A stretch of DNA of 64,000 bases from Candidatus Nitrotoga sp. 1052 (GCF_927312905.1 NZ_CAKMHQ010000029.1:59220-123219); one strand, 5' to 3'; counted from the stretch's first letter, positions 20,217-30,179 are shown. A program made the numbers and translations. The notes: generated by a model from the letters alone, not told the origin.

Positions 20217-21920
20217 TTATAGGTCTATTTTTTGCCAGTGCCGGACGATGAGCTGCAAGCTGACACTGCTATTGTATTCATTGACAGCCAGATTGAAAAC
20301 CGCACGAATGTAGGCTGGCATGGGGTCGACACAAAAAAAGTGAATGGCATCATATGCTGCACTTGACGTAGTGAGTTTCAGTTTTAGTTTGAGATGTTTT
20401 TCGCCAACCACGCGCTGGCTTTTTACGGTGAACTCGCCTTCAAAGAATGGCTGCGGGAAACCTTGTCCCCAAACCTGCTGTTCCAGGCTGCGCGCAATGC
20501 CTAATGTGAATTCGGATGGTGCGAGTAGACCATCTGTTTCAATAATCTTGGTGAGATCGGCTGGGGAAAGCAGGCTTTGTGCTACGGCTTCAAAGGCGGC
20601 CTTAAACTCATCGAAATGCTCCTCGCGCAGGCTAAGCCCTGCCGCCATGGCATGACCGCCAAATTTTTGTAGCAGATGTGGATGGCGTTTGGACACAAGA
20701 TCAAGTGCATCGCGCAGATGCAGGGCGTGGATGCTGCGTCCAGAGCCTTTTATTTCACCATTTAGTGATCGTGCGAAAGCGATGACGGGACGATGGTAGC
20801 GGTCTTTTAGACGCGAGGCGAGAATGCCGATAACACCCTGGTGCCAAGTTTCGTCGAACAGCGCGAGGCTGCAACTGTCAGTCGGAGTGATGTGTTCCAG
20901 CGTGGCCAGCGCCGCTTGCTGCATGTCAGCTTCTATATTGCGCCGCGTATGGTTTAGTGTATCAAGTTGAGCCGCAATTTTGGCTGCTTCAGTGACATCA
21001 TCGCTAATCAAACATGCGATACCCAAGCTCATATCTTCCAGCCGTCCAGCTGCATTCAACCGTGGCCCCACAACAAAGCCCAATTCATAACTGGAAACCT
21101 GTGCATAATTTTTACCGGCTACCTGCAACAATGCGTTGATGCCGCAACAAGCGCGCATGGAGCGGATGCGCTGTAGTCCTTGTTGTACCAGAATACGATT
21201 GTTTTCATCCAGTTTTACAACATCTGCAACTGTTCCCAAGGCAACCAGATCGAGTAGTTTGCCTAGATTGGGTTCCGTTTGTTCTGCATATGCGCCGCGA
21301 GCCCGCAGTTCGGCGCGTAATGCGAGTAACACATAGAACATGACGCCAACCCCCGCCAGGTTTTTGCTGGGAAAATCGCAGCCCGGTTGGTTTGGATTGA
21401 CAATGCAAAGTGCGTCCGGCAAATCTTCTCCAGGCAGATGGTGGTCGGTGATCAACACCTGCATGCCCAATCGGTTGGCCTCGGCCACGCCGTCCACACT
21501 GGCAATGCCATTGTCCACGGTGATCAATATGTCGGGGGTGGATTGCGCCGCCAGGCGCACGATCTCCGGCGTTAAACCATAACCATATTCGAAGCGGTTC
21601 GGCACGATGAAATCCACTTGCGCTCCCAACATACGCAAGCCACGCAGCCCTACAGCACAGGCGGTCGCGCCGTCGGCATCATAATCCGCCACGATCAACA
21701 GCTTGCGTTGTGCGGCGATGGCATCAGCCAATAAGCATGCCATATGCTGTGCGTTTTTTAGTTGCGTGAAGGGCAGCAGATATTGCAGGCCGGTATCCAA
21801 CTGCGTCACATTACAAATGCCGCGCGCCGCGTAAACACGTGCTAAAAGCGGTGCGATGCCAGTGTCGATAAGCTGTTGTGCAGTATCGGTTGGGTAGGAA
21901 CGTTGGCTTATTTGTATCAT
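20217..21920 (-). CDS. recJ: Single-stranded-DNA-specific 5'-3' exonuclease RecJ
   Basis: A 567-residue RecJ of normal length. The DHH phosphoesterase motifs are present: VADYDADGATA (metal-binding motif I), DNGIASVDGV (motif II), ITDHHLPGEDLPDA (motif III, DHH), LGTVADVV (motif IV), and the DHHA1 segment with GGHAMAAGLSL. The C-terminal OB-like domain ends with the residues VRHWQKIDL. RecJ acts in RecF-pathway recombination, mismatch and base-excision repair in the cytoplasm. Start at 21920 gives MIQISQRSYP, typical for the family. Confidence 0.95.
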   Translation of the reverse strand: MIQISQRSYPTDTAQQLIDTGIAPLLARVYAARGICNVTQLDTGLQYLLPFTQLKNAQHMACLLADAIAAQRKLLIVADYDADGATACAVGLRGLRMLGAQVDFIVPNRFEYGYGLTPEIVRLAAQSTPDILITVDNGIASVDGVAEANRLGMQVLITDHHLPGEDLPDALCIVNPNQPGCDFPSKNLAGVGVMFYVLLALRAELRARGAYAEQTEPNLGKLLDLVALGTVADVVKLDENNRILVQQGLQRIRSMRACCGINALLQVAGKNYAQVSSYELGFVVGPRLNAAGRLEDMSLGIACLISDDVTEAAKIAAQLDTLNHTRRNIEADMQQAALATLEHITPTDSCSLALFDETWHQGVIGILASRLKDRYHRPVIAFARSLNGEIKGSGRSIHALHLRDALDLVSKRHPHLLQKFGGHAMAAGLSLREEHFDEFKAAFEAVAQSLLSPADLTKIIETDGLLAPSEFTLGIARSLEQQVWGQGFPQPFFEGEFTVKSQRVVGEKHLKLKLKLTTSSAAYDAIHFFCVDPMPAYIRAVFNLAVNEYNSSVSLQLIVRHWQKIDL

Positions 21921-22327
21921 GCGGCTTAGTGATGTGTGGACAGGGTGAGATGATTTTAGCAGAGACAGGATGCATTCCCTGCTTGTGGAAAGAGGGGAGA
22001 GGCAATATAGTCGAACTGGTTAATGTGGGAAACATTCCTCTGAGCACTTAACAACGGAGAATTTAACCCGTTTTTGAAATACATCAAGGACAATTCTAAA
22101 AATTCTGAATCCGTCATTTCGGCGCAGCGCTTTGATTTTAAAATGAATGACATATTATCGATATGGTGTGCGAGTACATGCGCATCGTAATTAAGAGGTT
22201 ATAGGCATGGTGAAAATGTGCTCCTTGTAATATCTGGTACCGTCCAAAGGAAAGTTGAGAGCATAAATGGTAGATATTTTCTAATTATAGGTGAAGTGAG
22301 CAATTCAATTCCCCTAACAATTACTGA
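21921..22327. other. Divergent intergenic region between recJ and the sensor kinase
   Basis: About 407 bases separate the two divergent starts. The right half (22140-22320) is A/T-rich and likely holds the kinase promoter. A small minus-strand frame (21956-22153) shows no domain and is not called. No structured element was recognised. Confidence 0.4.
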
Positions 22328-24109
22328 ATGAGGAATGTGATGACCCAGATGCAAACAAATCGAAATCGAAGGTTTGATGACCCCGAAAACGACAGCAAAG
22401 GAAATCAATTCAACGAGATTATTTTACGGAACAAGAGTGCGTCAGATAAGGTGCTGGAAGATGGCAATATGCAATTATTGCACGAGTTGCAGGTGCGCCA
22501 GCTTGTGCTGGAGGCGCAAAATCGCGAATTGAGAGAGGCTCATAGGAGAGCCTCAGACAGAGAGATGGAAGATGACAAAATCCATCTGTTGCATGAGCTG
22601 CAATTGCGTCACATTGAGCTGGAGGTGCAGAATCGCGAACTGAGGGAAGCACAACGGATGCTGGAAGAAACACGCGACCGTTATGCCAACCTTTATGATT
22701 TTGCTCCCGTAGGTTATCTAACTCTGGATGAGGCCGGATACGTTCAGGAAATCAATCTGATTGGATCCACCATGCTCTGTGAAGCGCGTGAAAGCATTGT
22801 GGGCACGCCTTTTGTAACTCGTATTATCAAAGGTGATGTTCACGCATTCTCGCACCATCTGCAGCAAACTTTCAATTCCTCTGGCAATATTGTTACCGAA
22901 TTGAGAATCATGACGCGTACTGATGAGCCGGATTACATCCGCCTGGAAAGTGCAGCCATGGATAATGGGATACGTGCCTGCCGCACGGTGATGACCAATA
23001 TTACCGAACAGAAACGCATTGCATTGGCATTACAACAAAAACGAACTGAGCAGGATGCCTTGCTAAATGCGATACCGGCCATCGTGTTCTACAAAGATCT
23101 GAATTTGCGTTATGTGACCGTTAGTCAGATGTTCGCTGATCTTCTCGGCCATCCGGTAGGAAATGTGCTCGGTAAAACCGATTTTGAGCTACTGCCACGC
23201 GAACTAGCCGAGGATTTTCAGCGTATAAACCGTGAAGTGCTGGAATCGGGCGAAATCAAAGCGGGTGTGGAAAGCAGACTTACCGATGCAGGCGGCAATG
23301 CGGTTTATTTGTCTACTGTGCTCGCCCCTTTTAATAATACGGAAGGTAATGTCGCTGGACTATTGGGAGTCGGCATCGACATTAGTTCACTTAAAAGGGC
23401 AGCAGATATTAATCTGGAATTGTTGATTCAAAACCGCACACTTACGCAAAATCTGTACAGCGTTCAGGAAACTGAACGTTGCCACCTGGCTCGTGAATTG
23501 CATGATGAATTAGGTCAATGGCTTACCGCTATACATGCGGAATCTCAGGCGATTTTATGTGTGTCCGACGGAGAGTCAACAGCCCGAGCAAGCGTACAAG
23601 CCATTAGCGAAAGTGCCAAGGAAATGCATGAAGTGATCCGTGGCATGTTGCGTCACTTGCGCCCGGCGCTGTTGGATGAACTTGGACTAGCGGATAGCCT
23701 GCGTGAACTGACGAATAAGTGGTGTTTACATAATCCAGACATAATCTTCGAGTTTGCACTTGAAGGTGATTTAAACGGTTTGAGTGAAAGTATTAACATT
23801 ACTGTATACCGCATAATTCAGGAGGCACTCACTAATATTTGCAGCCATGCCTTGGCCAAACGTGTTTCGGTGTGCTTGAGCCGTGAACCGGGTGTGACAC
23901 CCGATGCCGAGGCAGTGTTTTTAAGGGTAACGGATGACGGCAAAGGCTTCGACACAAACCAGGCATTCAATGGATTCGGACTACTCGGCATTCGTGAGCG
24001 GGCAATTGCAGCGGGGGGAGAGTTTTCCTCATTTAGCACTCCGGGCCATGGAGTACGCATCGACGTTCGATTACCACTTAAATATCAGTTAGAAAGAAGA
24101 AAACAATGA
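22328..24109 (+). CDS. Cytoplasmic PAS sensor histidine kinase, NarL/DegS type
   Basis: A 593-residue kinase with no membrane helix. Order: a tandem signalling-helix repeat (about 45-115; the segment LLHELQ-x-R-x-x-x-LE-x-QNRELREA occurs twice), PAS1 (about 120-235), PAS2 (about 245-365), a HisKA_3 dimerisation domain with ERCHLARELHDELGQWLTAI (phosphorylated His within RELHDE) and a HATPase_c domain (DDGKGFDTNQAFNGFGLLGI). The first PAS region (FAPVGYLTLDEAGYVQEIN) is of the type common in environmental proteobacteria. It overlaps the response regulator gene by four bases, so the two form one signalling pair. The ligand is unknown. Confidence 0.92.
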   Translation: MRNVMTQMQTNRNRRFDDPENDSKGNQFNEIILRNKSASDKVLEDGNMQLLHELQVRQLVLEAQNRELREAHRRASDREMEDDKIHLLHELQLRHIELEVQNRELREAQRMLEETRDRYANLYDFAPVGYLTLDEAGYVQEINLIGSTMLCEARESIVGTPFVTRIIKGDVHAFSHHLQQTFNSSGNIVTELRIMTRTDEPDYIRLESAAMDNGIRACRTVMTNITEQKRIALALQQKRTEQDALLNAIPAIVFYKDLNLRYVTVSQMFADLLGHPVGNVLGKTDFELLPRELAEDFQRINREVLESGEIKAGVESRLTDAGGNAVYLSTVLAPFNNTEGNVAGLLGVGIDISSLKRAADINLELLIQNRTLTQNLYSVQETERCHLARELHDELGQWLTAIHAESQAILCVSDGESTARASVQAISESAKEMHEVIRGMLRHLRPALLDELGLADSLRELTNKWCLHNPDIIFEFALEGDLNGLSESINITVYRIIQEALTNICSHALAKRVSVCLSREPGVTPDAEAVFLRVTDDGKGFDTNQAFNGFGLLGIRERAIAAGGEFSSFSTPGHGVRIDVRLPLKYQLERRKQ

Positions 24110-24768
24110 ACCTGAGCACTGCCGTTCAGCCGATTACTGTATTGCTTATAGACGATCACCCCGTGGTGCGCGACGGTTTTCGTCGCTTGCTTGAAAGTAC
24201 AGCTGACATTCGAGTAGTGGCGGAAGCCGATGATGGAGAAACAGGCTATATTCTTTACCGGGAGTTTAAACCTGATGTGGTGGTTCTTGATCTCAATATG
24301 CCGGGTAGCGGTGGTCTGGAAACAATTCGTCGTATCAGGGCGCATGACCCGGTTGCGCACATTCTGGTATTCAGTATGCACGGTAATGAAACTATGGTGC
24401 AGCGCGTCCTGGAGATGGGCGCAACGGGTTATCTAACCAAGCAAAGCGGTCTCAAACAAATGGCGCACGCTGTGCGCCAAGTAAAGCTGGGAAAAACATA
24501 TATCGACCCGGAGCATATTTCGGACATGGTTGTTGACAGGCAGTTGTTTCACGCGGCCCTAGATCCAATAAACGCACTTTCCAAACGTGAATTCCAGTTA
24601 TTCAAATTGATGGCAGAAGGTAATTCGATACTTGAAATCGCCGAAAATCTTTCCATTAGCCCCAAAACTGTTGGTGTTCATCACGCTAGCATCATGAGAA
24701 AACTCAAATTGCAGAACACTGCCCAGCTTGTTCGCTTGGCTATTCTTTGTGACATCATTCAATTGTAA
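24106..24768 (+). CDS. NarL/FixJ-family response regulator
   Basis: A 220-residue regulator: an N-terminal receiver (about 10-128) with the acidic pair DDHP, phospho-acceptor Asp in VVVLDLNMPG and the conserved Lys in YLTKQSG, then a C-terminal LuxR helix-turn-helix (about 150-215; KLMAEGNSILEIAENLSISPKTVGVH). Partner of the preceding kinase by overlapping genes. Targets unknown. Confidence 0.94.
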   Translation: MNLSTAVQPITVLLIDDHPVVRDGFRRLLESTADIRVVAEADDGETGYILYREFKPDVVVLDLNMPGSGGLETIRRIRAHDPVAHILVFSMHGNETMVQRVLEMGATGYLTKQSGLKQMAHAVRQVKLGKTYIDPEHISDMVVDRQLFHAALDPINALSKREFQLFKLMAEGNSILEIAENLSISPKTVGVHHASIMRKLKLQNTAQLVRLAILCDIIQL

Positions 24769-25198
24769 CAATTTCCATACGACAGTAGTATCTAGCATAT
24801 TAGCAGTATCATATTGATATTGTTTGAAATAATTAAGTTTTAATGCTCGGCGCAATATCATTTTTAAGATATTACCTTAGGTAAAAATAAGCAATTTGCT
24901 TATTCACTTATCATGGTCGACACACTAATATGTTTTTTCATTATCAAATTCAAACTACATATTATCCAGTGACTTAAGAAGCATGCGGAGCATTCTGATT
25001 TATATGAATAAAAAATTTTCGAACTCGCTCATTATTAATAAGATATTCATATAATTGCGGACACCAGTAAACAAATCACCTTTACATGATTATGTTCGGG
25101 CCAAGGGATTTGAGTTATCTGAAAACCATTGCCAGCTGTCTGTATGTTTTGGTAGATATGAAGTGGAATTGGGGTAATCAACCATTGGAGAGATTATC
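24769..25198. other. Intergenic region, 430 bases, A/T-rich
   Basis: Begins with the probable terminator region of the two-component operon (hairpin listed at 24886-24904) and ends with the upstream region of the BCAM0308-family gene, whose ATG follows GGAGAGATTATC. No coding frame was recognised. Confidence 0.45.
24886..24904. terminator. Perfect 8-bp hairpin after the response regulator gene
   Basis: AATAAGCA and TGCTTATT pair perfectly around the loop ATT, 118 bases after the regulator stop. The flanks are A-rich on the left and not U-rich on the right, so it could serve either strand or be a binding site. Confidence 0.4.
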
Positions 25199-25702
25199 AT
25201 GAGCAATGCAACCATTCCTACCGGTTTTAATCCCGGACGAAGTGAACATATGTTGCAAGAACATGTGCACGATGCCTACAAATTAAAGGGAAAGCTGCAA
25301 GAACCGACTGTCTGCCCGCAATGTAACGCGGTATTTCATGAAGGGCGTTGGCAGTGGCGCCAAGCTCCGGCAGAGGCGCACCGGGAAACCTGTCCTGCCT
25401 GTCATCGTATACACGACCATTACCCTGCAGGATTCCTTACTATACAGGGCAAGTTTTTTGCAGCTCATAGCGAGGAAATTATGAATCTCGTGCATAACGT
25501 GGAAAAACGTGAACGGACAGAACACCCGCTCAAGCGCATCATGGCAGTGGAAGATAAAAAAGATGGCGGTGTACTGGTAACCACAACTGACCCACATCTT
25601 GCTCGTGGTATGGGCGAAGCTTTGCATCATGCCTATCAGGGAGAGCTGAAATTTCACTATAATAAAGAGGAAAACCTGTTACGCGTGAGTTGGACGCACT
25701 AA
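25199..25702 (+). CDS. BCAM0308-family protein with two CxxC zinc knuckles
   Basis: A 167-residue soluble protein. Two Cys pairs (VCPQCNAVF at about 38-46 and TCPACHRIHD at about 63-72) suggest a zinc-ribbon-like fold, followed by an alpha/beta part with VLVTTTDPHLARGMGEALHH, which looks like the RNA-binding-type C-terminal domain of this family. I recall it as the BCAM0308 family, conserved but without established function. ATG 25199 has GGAGAG upstream. It lies 9 bases before the DegP-like protease gene, so the two are probably co-transcribed; a shared role in stress or quality control is inference. Confidence 0.75.
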   Translation: MSNATIPTGFNPGRSEHMLQEHVHDAYKLKGKLQEPTVCPQCNAVFHEGRWQWRQAPAEAHRETCPACHRIHDHYPAGFLTIQGKFFAAHSEEIMNLVHNVEKRERTEHPLKRIMAVEDKKDGGVLVTTTDPHLARGMGEALHHAYQGELKFHYNKEENLLRVSWTH

Positions 25703-25711
25703 CGGGTAAAT

Positions 25712-27172
25712 ATGATGCGCACTATGAGAAAACCTGTACTCACAATCGTTCTATTGGTTATCTTGTTGGCATTAGATAGTTGCGGAAAGAAACCACAACA
25801 GGCACCACCGCCGGTGACTACCAGTGGCGCTGTAGGTGCTGCATCGGCGGTTGTTGCGCTCCCGAATTTCACTGCTCTGGTCAAGAAGGAAGGACCTGCG
25901 GTTGTCAATATCAGCACTACTCAGACGATTCGCAGGGAGCATATTCCATTTCCGGCATTTCCTGGCACCAAGCAAGATGATCCATTCTATGAGTTCTTTC
26001 GCCGGTTTGCGCCTGGCGAGATGCTTCCACATGAATTTCGCAGTCAGTCGCTTGGTTCCGGTTTCATCATTAGCCAGGACGGCTATATTCTTACCAATGC
26101 TCATGTCGTCGAGAAGGCGGACGAAGTGACGGTCCGACTGACTGACAAACGAGAGTTCAAGGCAAAGGTAATAGGTGCGGACAAGCGCAGCGATATTGCT
26201 CTATTGAAAATCTCAGCTAAAGATCTTCCTGTTGTTAGTATTGGTGATGCTTCAAAGCTTGAGGTTGGCGAATGGGTCGTTGCAATTGGATCGCCATTCG
26301 GCTTCACCAACTCGGTTTCTCAGGGTATTGTAAGTGCCATGGGACGCAGCCTGCCCGGCGAGAATACCACTCCATTTATTCAAACTGATGTTCCAATCAA
26401 TCCAGGGAATTCCGGGGGGCCGCTTTTCAATTTGAATGGTGAGGTCATCGGTATCAATTCACAGATTTATAGCCGTAGCGGAGGCTACATGGGTTTGTCT
26501 TTTGCGATCCCGATCGATCTCGCTATAAAGGTAAAGAACGAGCTTTTGAAGCATGGCACAGTCAAACGTGGCTGGCTTGGTGTAACCATTCAGGACGTAA
26601 GCCCTGAACATGCCAGATCATTTGGCCTGACGAAGGCCAGCGGTGCGCTGATTACTACGGTAGGGAAGGATACACCGGCAGCACGGGCCAGCCTTGAGAT
26701 CGGGGATATTATCCTGAAATTGAATGGTAAAGAACTGACGGATGCAGGTGATTTGGCTCGCGCCGTTGCTGACGCCGCGCCTGGATCAATTGCACGACTG
26801 AGCATATGGCGCCGCGGGGTAGCAAAGGAAGTGGTAGCCACCCTTGGAGACGCGGATGCTGACCTCACAACACCCAAACCGAGACCAATGGATAAGGGGA
26901 TGGCACCGGACAAAATTGGCTTGACTATGCATGAGTTGAATCCTGATGAGCGGCAGATGCTGCGCACAGACGGCTATGTAGTAGTTGATGCAGTTGACGG
27001 TATTGCGGCAGAGTCAGGCATTCAGCCGGGAGACATTATTATAGCCATCAATAGCCAACGCATCTCCAGCATTAAGCAGTTCCGTACCGTGATGGCTGAT
27101 GTGGGCATGCGTGCCGCATTGCTCGTGCAGCGTGAGGGCAATATGATTTTTATTCCATTGATAAGCAAATGA
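25712..27172 (+). CDS. DegP/HtrA-family Do-type serine protease, predicted lipoprotein
   Basis: A 486-residue periplasmic protease-chaperone. The signal sequence ends in LALDSC, a plausible lipobox with Cys24, although Asp at -2 is unusual. The chymotrypsin-like domain (about 50-270) has the complete triad: His131 (TNAHVV), Asp161 (SDIAL) and Ser234 (GNSGGPL). Two PDZ domains follow (about 275-375 and 390-480). The family degrades or refolds damaged envelope proteins. If lipidated, it would be membrane-attached instead of freely soluble as in E. coli DegP. ATG 25712 and 25724 are both possible starts. Confidence 0.93.
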   Translation: MMRTMRKPVLTIVLLVILLALDSCGKKPQQAPPPVTTSGAVGAASAVVALPNFTALVKKEGPAVVNISTTQTIRREHIPFPAFPGTKQDDPFYEFFRRFAPGEMLPHEFRSQSLGSGFIISQDGYILTNAHVVEKADEVTVRLTDKREFKAKVIGADKRSDIALLKISAKDLPVVSIGDASKLEVGEWVVAIGSPFGFTNSVSQGIVSAMGRSLPGENTTPFIQTDVPINPGNSGGPLFNLNGEVIGINSQIYSRSGGYMGLSFAIPIDLAIKVKNELLKHGTVKRGWLGVTIQDVSPEHARSFGLTKASGALITTVGKDTPAARASLEIGDIILKLNGKELTDAGDLARAVADAAPGSIARLSIWRRGVAKEVVATLGDADADLTTPKPRPMDKGMAPDKIGLTMHELNPDERQMLRTDGYVVVDAVDGIAAESGIQPGDIIIAINSQRISSIKQFRTVMADVGMRAALLVQREGNMIFIPLISK

Positions 27173-27541
27173 TAGAGAGAGGAGAAGATATCTGGATTTT
27201 GTGTAAACAGAGTTTGTTAGTGATGCGGCATTCGTTCCCAGAATTGAAATTGAAATAGCTAAGCGATCAAACGCAGCTTTCCATTGTTTGATGGGTGACG
27301 AATTTTTTTATAGGTAGTTCATGGACGACGACCACATAAATAATGAATCTGAACAGTCAGTTGCATCAATCAATAGGTGACCATTATTTGGGGTTGCGAC
27401 TGCTACAAATTATCAGCTGATAGATGTCATCGATTTAAGGGGTAAACCGCTTTGTGGGGTGGGGGCCGCCAAATTCAAACTGCGTATTCAACTGAAAATG
27501 GACAGCCACGGGAAATAGATGCGAATTGGCTTACGCAAGGC
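27173..27541. other. Intergenic region between convergent genes, 369 bases
   Basis: Lies between the DegP-like gene and the convergent secreted-protein gene. A G-run (about 27455-27467) is the only local oddity. Short plus-strand frame ATGGACGACGACCAC... stops after 18 codons and is not called. No terminator of standard form was recognised. Confidence 0.35.
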
Positions 27542-28072
27542 TTATTTGGAAATATACATAGTACCTTCAATTACCCCTAGCCCCGTTTGGATATTAGACG
27601 CTCCTTCCACGACGCCAGATCCGGTTGCTCCCGTAAAGAGACCCGTTCCTCCGGTTATTTGGAGTATAAAATTCTCATACATATAGATTTGTGGATTATC
27701 GGTTGGAACAAAGGAAACAGAATAATTGCCCATGATACTGTTGCCATTACGAGCAGTAAGCGTCCAACTTCCTGTGGAGGTGAAATAATTTTCCATCGGA
27801 GTAATGCAATCATCAGCTTTGAAAGAAAGGACACCTAAACGTGTGCTTTTTCGATTCTCTGTAATCGTTCCAGTCCCTATTCCAGTAATCGTACTACCCA
27901 AATAATAAGGAGGACAGCTCGTTTTTTGATAGTCTAAAACTTCCTTCGTACCTAAGATAAACTTTATCGTTGCCGGTTTTGAATTAGTATCAGCAAGTGA
28001 ACTTAGAGGAGAAATAATTGCAGCAAATAGTAGCGCAACGAATTGTAGTTTAAGAAAATTTTTGATAGTCAT
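27542..28072 (-). CDS. Small secreted beta-rich protein of unknown function
   Basis: A 176-residue protein with a clear signal peptide (hydrophobic about 10-24, cleavage likely after SLA before DTNSKP). The mature part is Gly/Thr-rich with alternating hydrophobic residues and a glycine-patterned segment ITGGTGLFTGATGSGVVEG near the C-terminus, resembling the beta-barrel pattern of allene-oxide-cyclase or lipocalin-like folds; that fold assignment is only a guess. Two cysteines (TSCPPY and DDCITP) could form a disulfide. It is transcribed alone, with an A/T-rich upstream region. Confidence 0.6.
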   Translation of the reverse strand: MTIKNFLKLQFVALLFAAIISPLSSLADTNSKPATIKFILGTKEVLDYQKTSCPPYYLGSTITGIGTGTITENRKSTRLGVLSFKADDCITPMENYFTSTGSWTLTARNGNSIMGNYSVSFVPTDNPQIYMYENFILQITGGTGLFTGATGSGVVEGASNIQTGLGVIEGTMYISK

Positions 28073-28344
28073 GGATATTCCTTTATTCTATTAATGGTTA
28101 GTAGTCTATTGAGTAGCTTGAGAAGCATCCTGTGTTTCAATCGGCGGATCATTGATTAAAGATTGGGTTTTCATGTGATGGATTTATATCGTATGGTGGT
28201 GATCCTTTAATAGGTTGAGGTTTGGAATGAGTCCTAAGTTACGGCGTGCTGAGCGTGCTGAGTCAGCATCATATTTTTGATAATTATCTTTCTTATTAAG
28301 AGAGGAGTCTGTGCGGTAGCGAGCTTATGAAGAAGATTTAAGCA

Positions 28345-28866
28345 TCAACATGCTATTGCCTTCCATGCCCGCAATTTCTCATCAAAGGAAGTCGCAGCAT
28401 TCGCTGGACTCGTTGAAGGCAGGCGAATATATTTGATATTTGAGGAGTTTCGAAGAAATGGTCGTATATGTCTCATATACAGATTCTCTGCCTTGGCTCC
28501 GTTAAAACACACCCTATGAATGTGCGAATGCTTGTTGAAAAAGTTCGCAAAATCGTTAAGCATGATCGTGTCATTGTCTATATCAGAATCGAGACTGCTC
28601 TCCCGTGTGCATGACTTCAAAACGTCCCAGAGTGCAATTCTTGCCGCGATAATTGATGATGTTCTGGCTTCATAAGAATTTACGGCGTTGACGCCAAGAA
28701 TTTCACTAATGATCTTCCAGAATGCGTTTCGTGGATGTGCGTAATATTGCTGTGCTAGCAAGGAGGCCTTGCCTGGCATCGTGCCAAGGATAAGGATGCT
28801 TGAATTGTCACTTTCGATTGGCGGGAAACTATGAATGTGCACTATTGGAGCATCTTCAATAATCAT
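28345..28866 (-). CDS. Mug/UDG-superfamily hypoxanthine-DNA glycosylase
   Basis: A 173-residue member of the uracil-DNA glycosylase superfamily. It has the motif I region LILGTMPGKASL (with the family SxxxxQYYAHPRNAFWKII pattern as LLAQQYYAHPRNAFW) and the C-terminal motif with RLPSTSPANA. This combination matches DNA-deoxyinosine/hypoxanthine glycosylases (TIGR04274-like) more than classical Mug. It would remove deaminated bases and start base-excision repair. Monocistronic as far as can be seen. Confidence 0.82.
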   Translation of the reverse strand: MIIEDAPIVHIHSFPPIESDNSSILILGTMPGKASLLAQQYYAHPRNAFWKIISEILGVNAVNSYEARTSSIIAARIALWDVLKSCTRESSLDSDIDNDTIMLNDFANFFNKHSHIHRVCFNGAKAENLYMRHIRPFLRNSSNIKYIRLPSTSPANAATSFDEKLRAWKAIAC

Positions 28867-29363
28867 TTTGGTGCTTGAATCTTTTTAGTTCTTATCAAGA
28901 ATAACATGAGGTTACTGGTTTTCAGGAAAGGTTGTGCTAATTATAAGCCATCAATCTAAAAGTTAATTTTCCCAATCCTGTGATGCCTACATGAATGCTA
29001 TGGTGTCAATTTTAGGGCACCTCTAAAAATCCAATTTTGCGAGCAGCCGCTTTGCGGCTTGCCTGCTTACCCCGTTTCGTCACAATACGGTGTTACTCTA
29101 AAAAGATTATCGCTTACATATCAACTATATGCCGCGCTCAAATTTTTTACTCGTGCCTTGTCTTGTTTAGAAACTTGAATTTTTAGAGGCGTCCTTTATT
29201 CGGGAAGAAATTAAAATGATTTATTATATCTTAGATAGTCATAACATTTTTAGTTAAATATAATCAAGACAATATGAATGAATTTTATACGCAAACGTAG
29301 AGCTTGATAAGTTGTCGAGGAAAGCAGAACGGCTTATAAATCAACAAATTTAAGGAGTATCAC
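28867..29363. other. Intergenic region, 497 bases, containing MITE copy 1
   Basis: Divergent space between the glycosylase gene and the AIM24-family gene. MITE copy 1 fills the middle. The remaining right part (29195-29363) is A/T-rich and should hold the promoter for the AIM24-M48 pair; the ribosome site AAGGAG lies 7 bases before ATG 29364. Confidence 0.5.
29015..29194 (+). mobile_element. MITE-like element, copy 1 (180 bases)
   Basis: Terminal inverted repeats GGGCACCTCTAAAAATCCAA and, at the right end, the complement of GGACGCCTCTAAAAATTCAA agree at 17 of 20 positions. The element is flanked by a 4-base direct repeat TTTA (29011-29014 and 29195-29198), the expected footprint of transposition. 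It has no coding capacity. Compared with copy 2 at 31404 it carries 39 extra bases (29039-29077) that include a small hairpin (AGCCGC, TTT, GCGGCT). The rest is about 90 percent identical by eye. A DDE transposase of the IS5 or a related family acting in trans is the likely mover. Confidence 0.85.
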
Positions 29364-30179
29364 ATGGCAATGGATGTTATCGACTACAAAATTTACGGAT
29401 CGGAAATGCAGTTCGTCGAGATCGAACTTGATCCTGAGGAATCCGCCGTAGGTGAAGCCAGTTCCATGATGTACATGGAGGATGGCATCGACATGGACAC
29501 GATATTCGGTGATGGCTCGGCGCAACAGTCCGGTATTTTTGGCAAGCTGTTGGGAGCTGGTAAACGTGTGCTTACCGGTGAATCCCTGTTCACCACTGTC
29601 TATACAAACAAAGGCTCCGGAAAAAAGAAAGTTGCGTTCGGCGCGCCCTATCCGGGGAAACTGTTGCCGATGGACTTATCTACACTCGGTGGTTCTCTTA
29701 TTTGTCAGAAAGACGCCTTTCTATGTGCTGCCAAAGGGGTTTCGCTTTCGATCGCATTCCAGAAAAAACTTGGTACCGGATTTTTTGGCGGCGAAGGCTT
29801 CATTATGCAAAAGCTGGAAGGTGATGGTTTGGCATTCATTCACGCCGGTGGCACCATGATGAAGCGCGATTTGGCACCGGGTGAAACGCTACGCGTTGAC
29901 ACCGGTTGCCTAGTGGCAATGCAACCTACAGTAGACTACGATATTCAATATGTGGGCAAGATCAAGACCGCATTATTTGGCGGCGAAGGTCTATTTTTCG
30001 CCGTGTTGCGCGGGCCGGGAATGATAATTATACAATCCTTACCGTTCAATCGGCTGGCCTCGCGCATTTTTGCCGCAGCACCAAAAAGTAGCGGTGTAGC
30101 TAGCACACTTGGTTTGGCTGGTGGCGGTGGACGCGAGGAAGGCGGAATCTTGGGGGGTATATTCAGTGGTGATGACTAA
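29364..30179 (+). CDS. AIM24 / TIGR00266 family protein
   Basis: A 271-residue member of the AIM24 (TIGR00266) family, a beta-rich trimeric fold named after a yeast mitochondrial protein. Visible hallmarks are the Gly-rich repeats [39 protein letters not shown] and [18 protein letters not shown], and a glycine-rich acidic tail ([19 protein letters not shown]). Bacterial members are often linked to membrane or stress functions, but no biochemical role is established. A strong ribosome site (AAGGAG) precedes the ATG. It is followed after 28 bases by an M48 peptidase gene, and this pair is bracketed by two MITE-like elements. Confidence 0.88.
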   Translation: MAMDVIDYKIYGSEMQFVEIELDPEESAVGEASSMMYMEDGIDMDTIFGDGSAQQSGIFGKLLGAGKRVLTGESLFTTVYTNKGSGKKKVAFGAPYPGKLLPMDLSTLGGSLICQKDAFLCAAKGVSLSIAFQKKLGTGFFGGEGFIMQKLEGDGLAFIHAGGTMMKRDLAPGETLRVDTGCLVAMQPTVDYDIQYVGKIKTALFGGEGLFFAVLRGPGMIIIQSLPFNRLASRIFAAAPKSSGVASTLGLAGGGGREEGGILGGIFSGDD

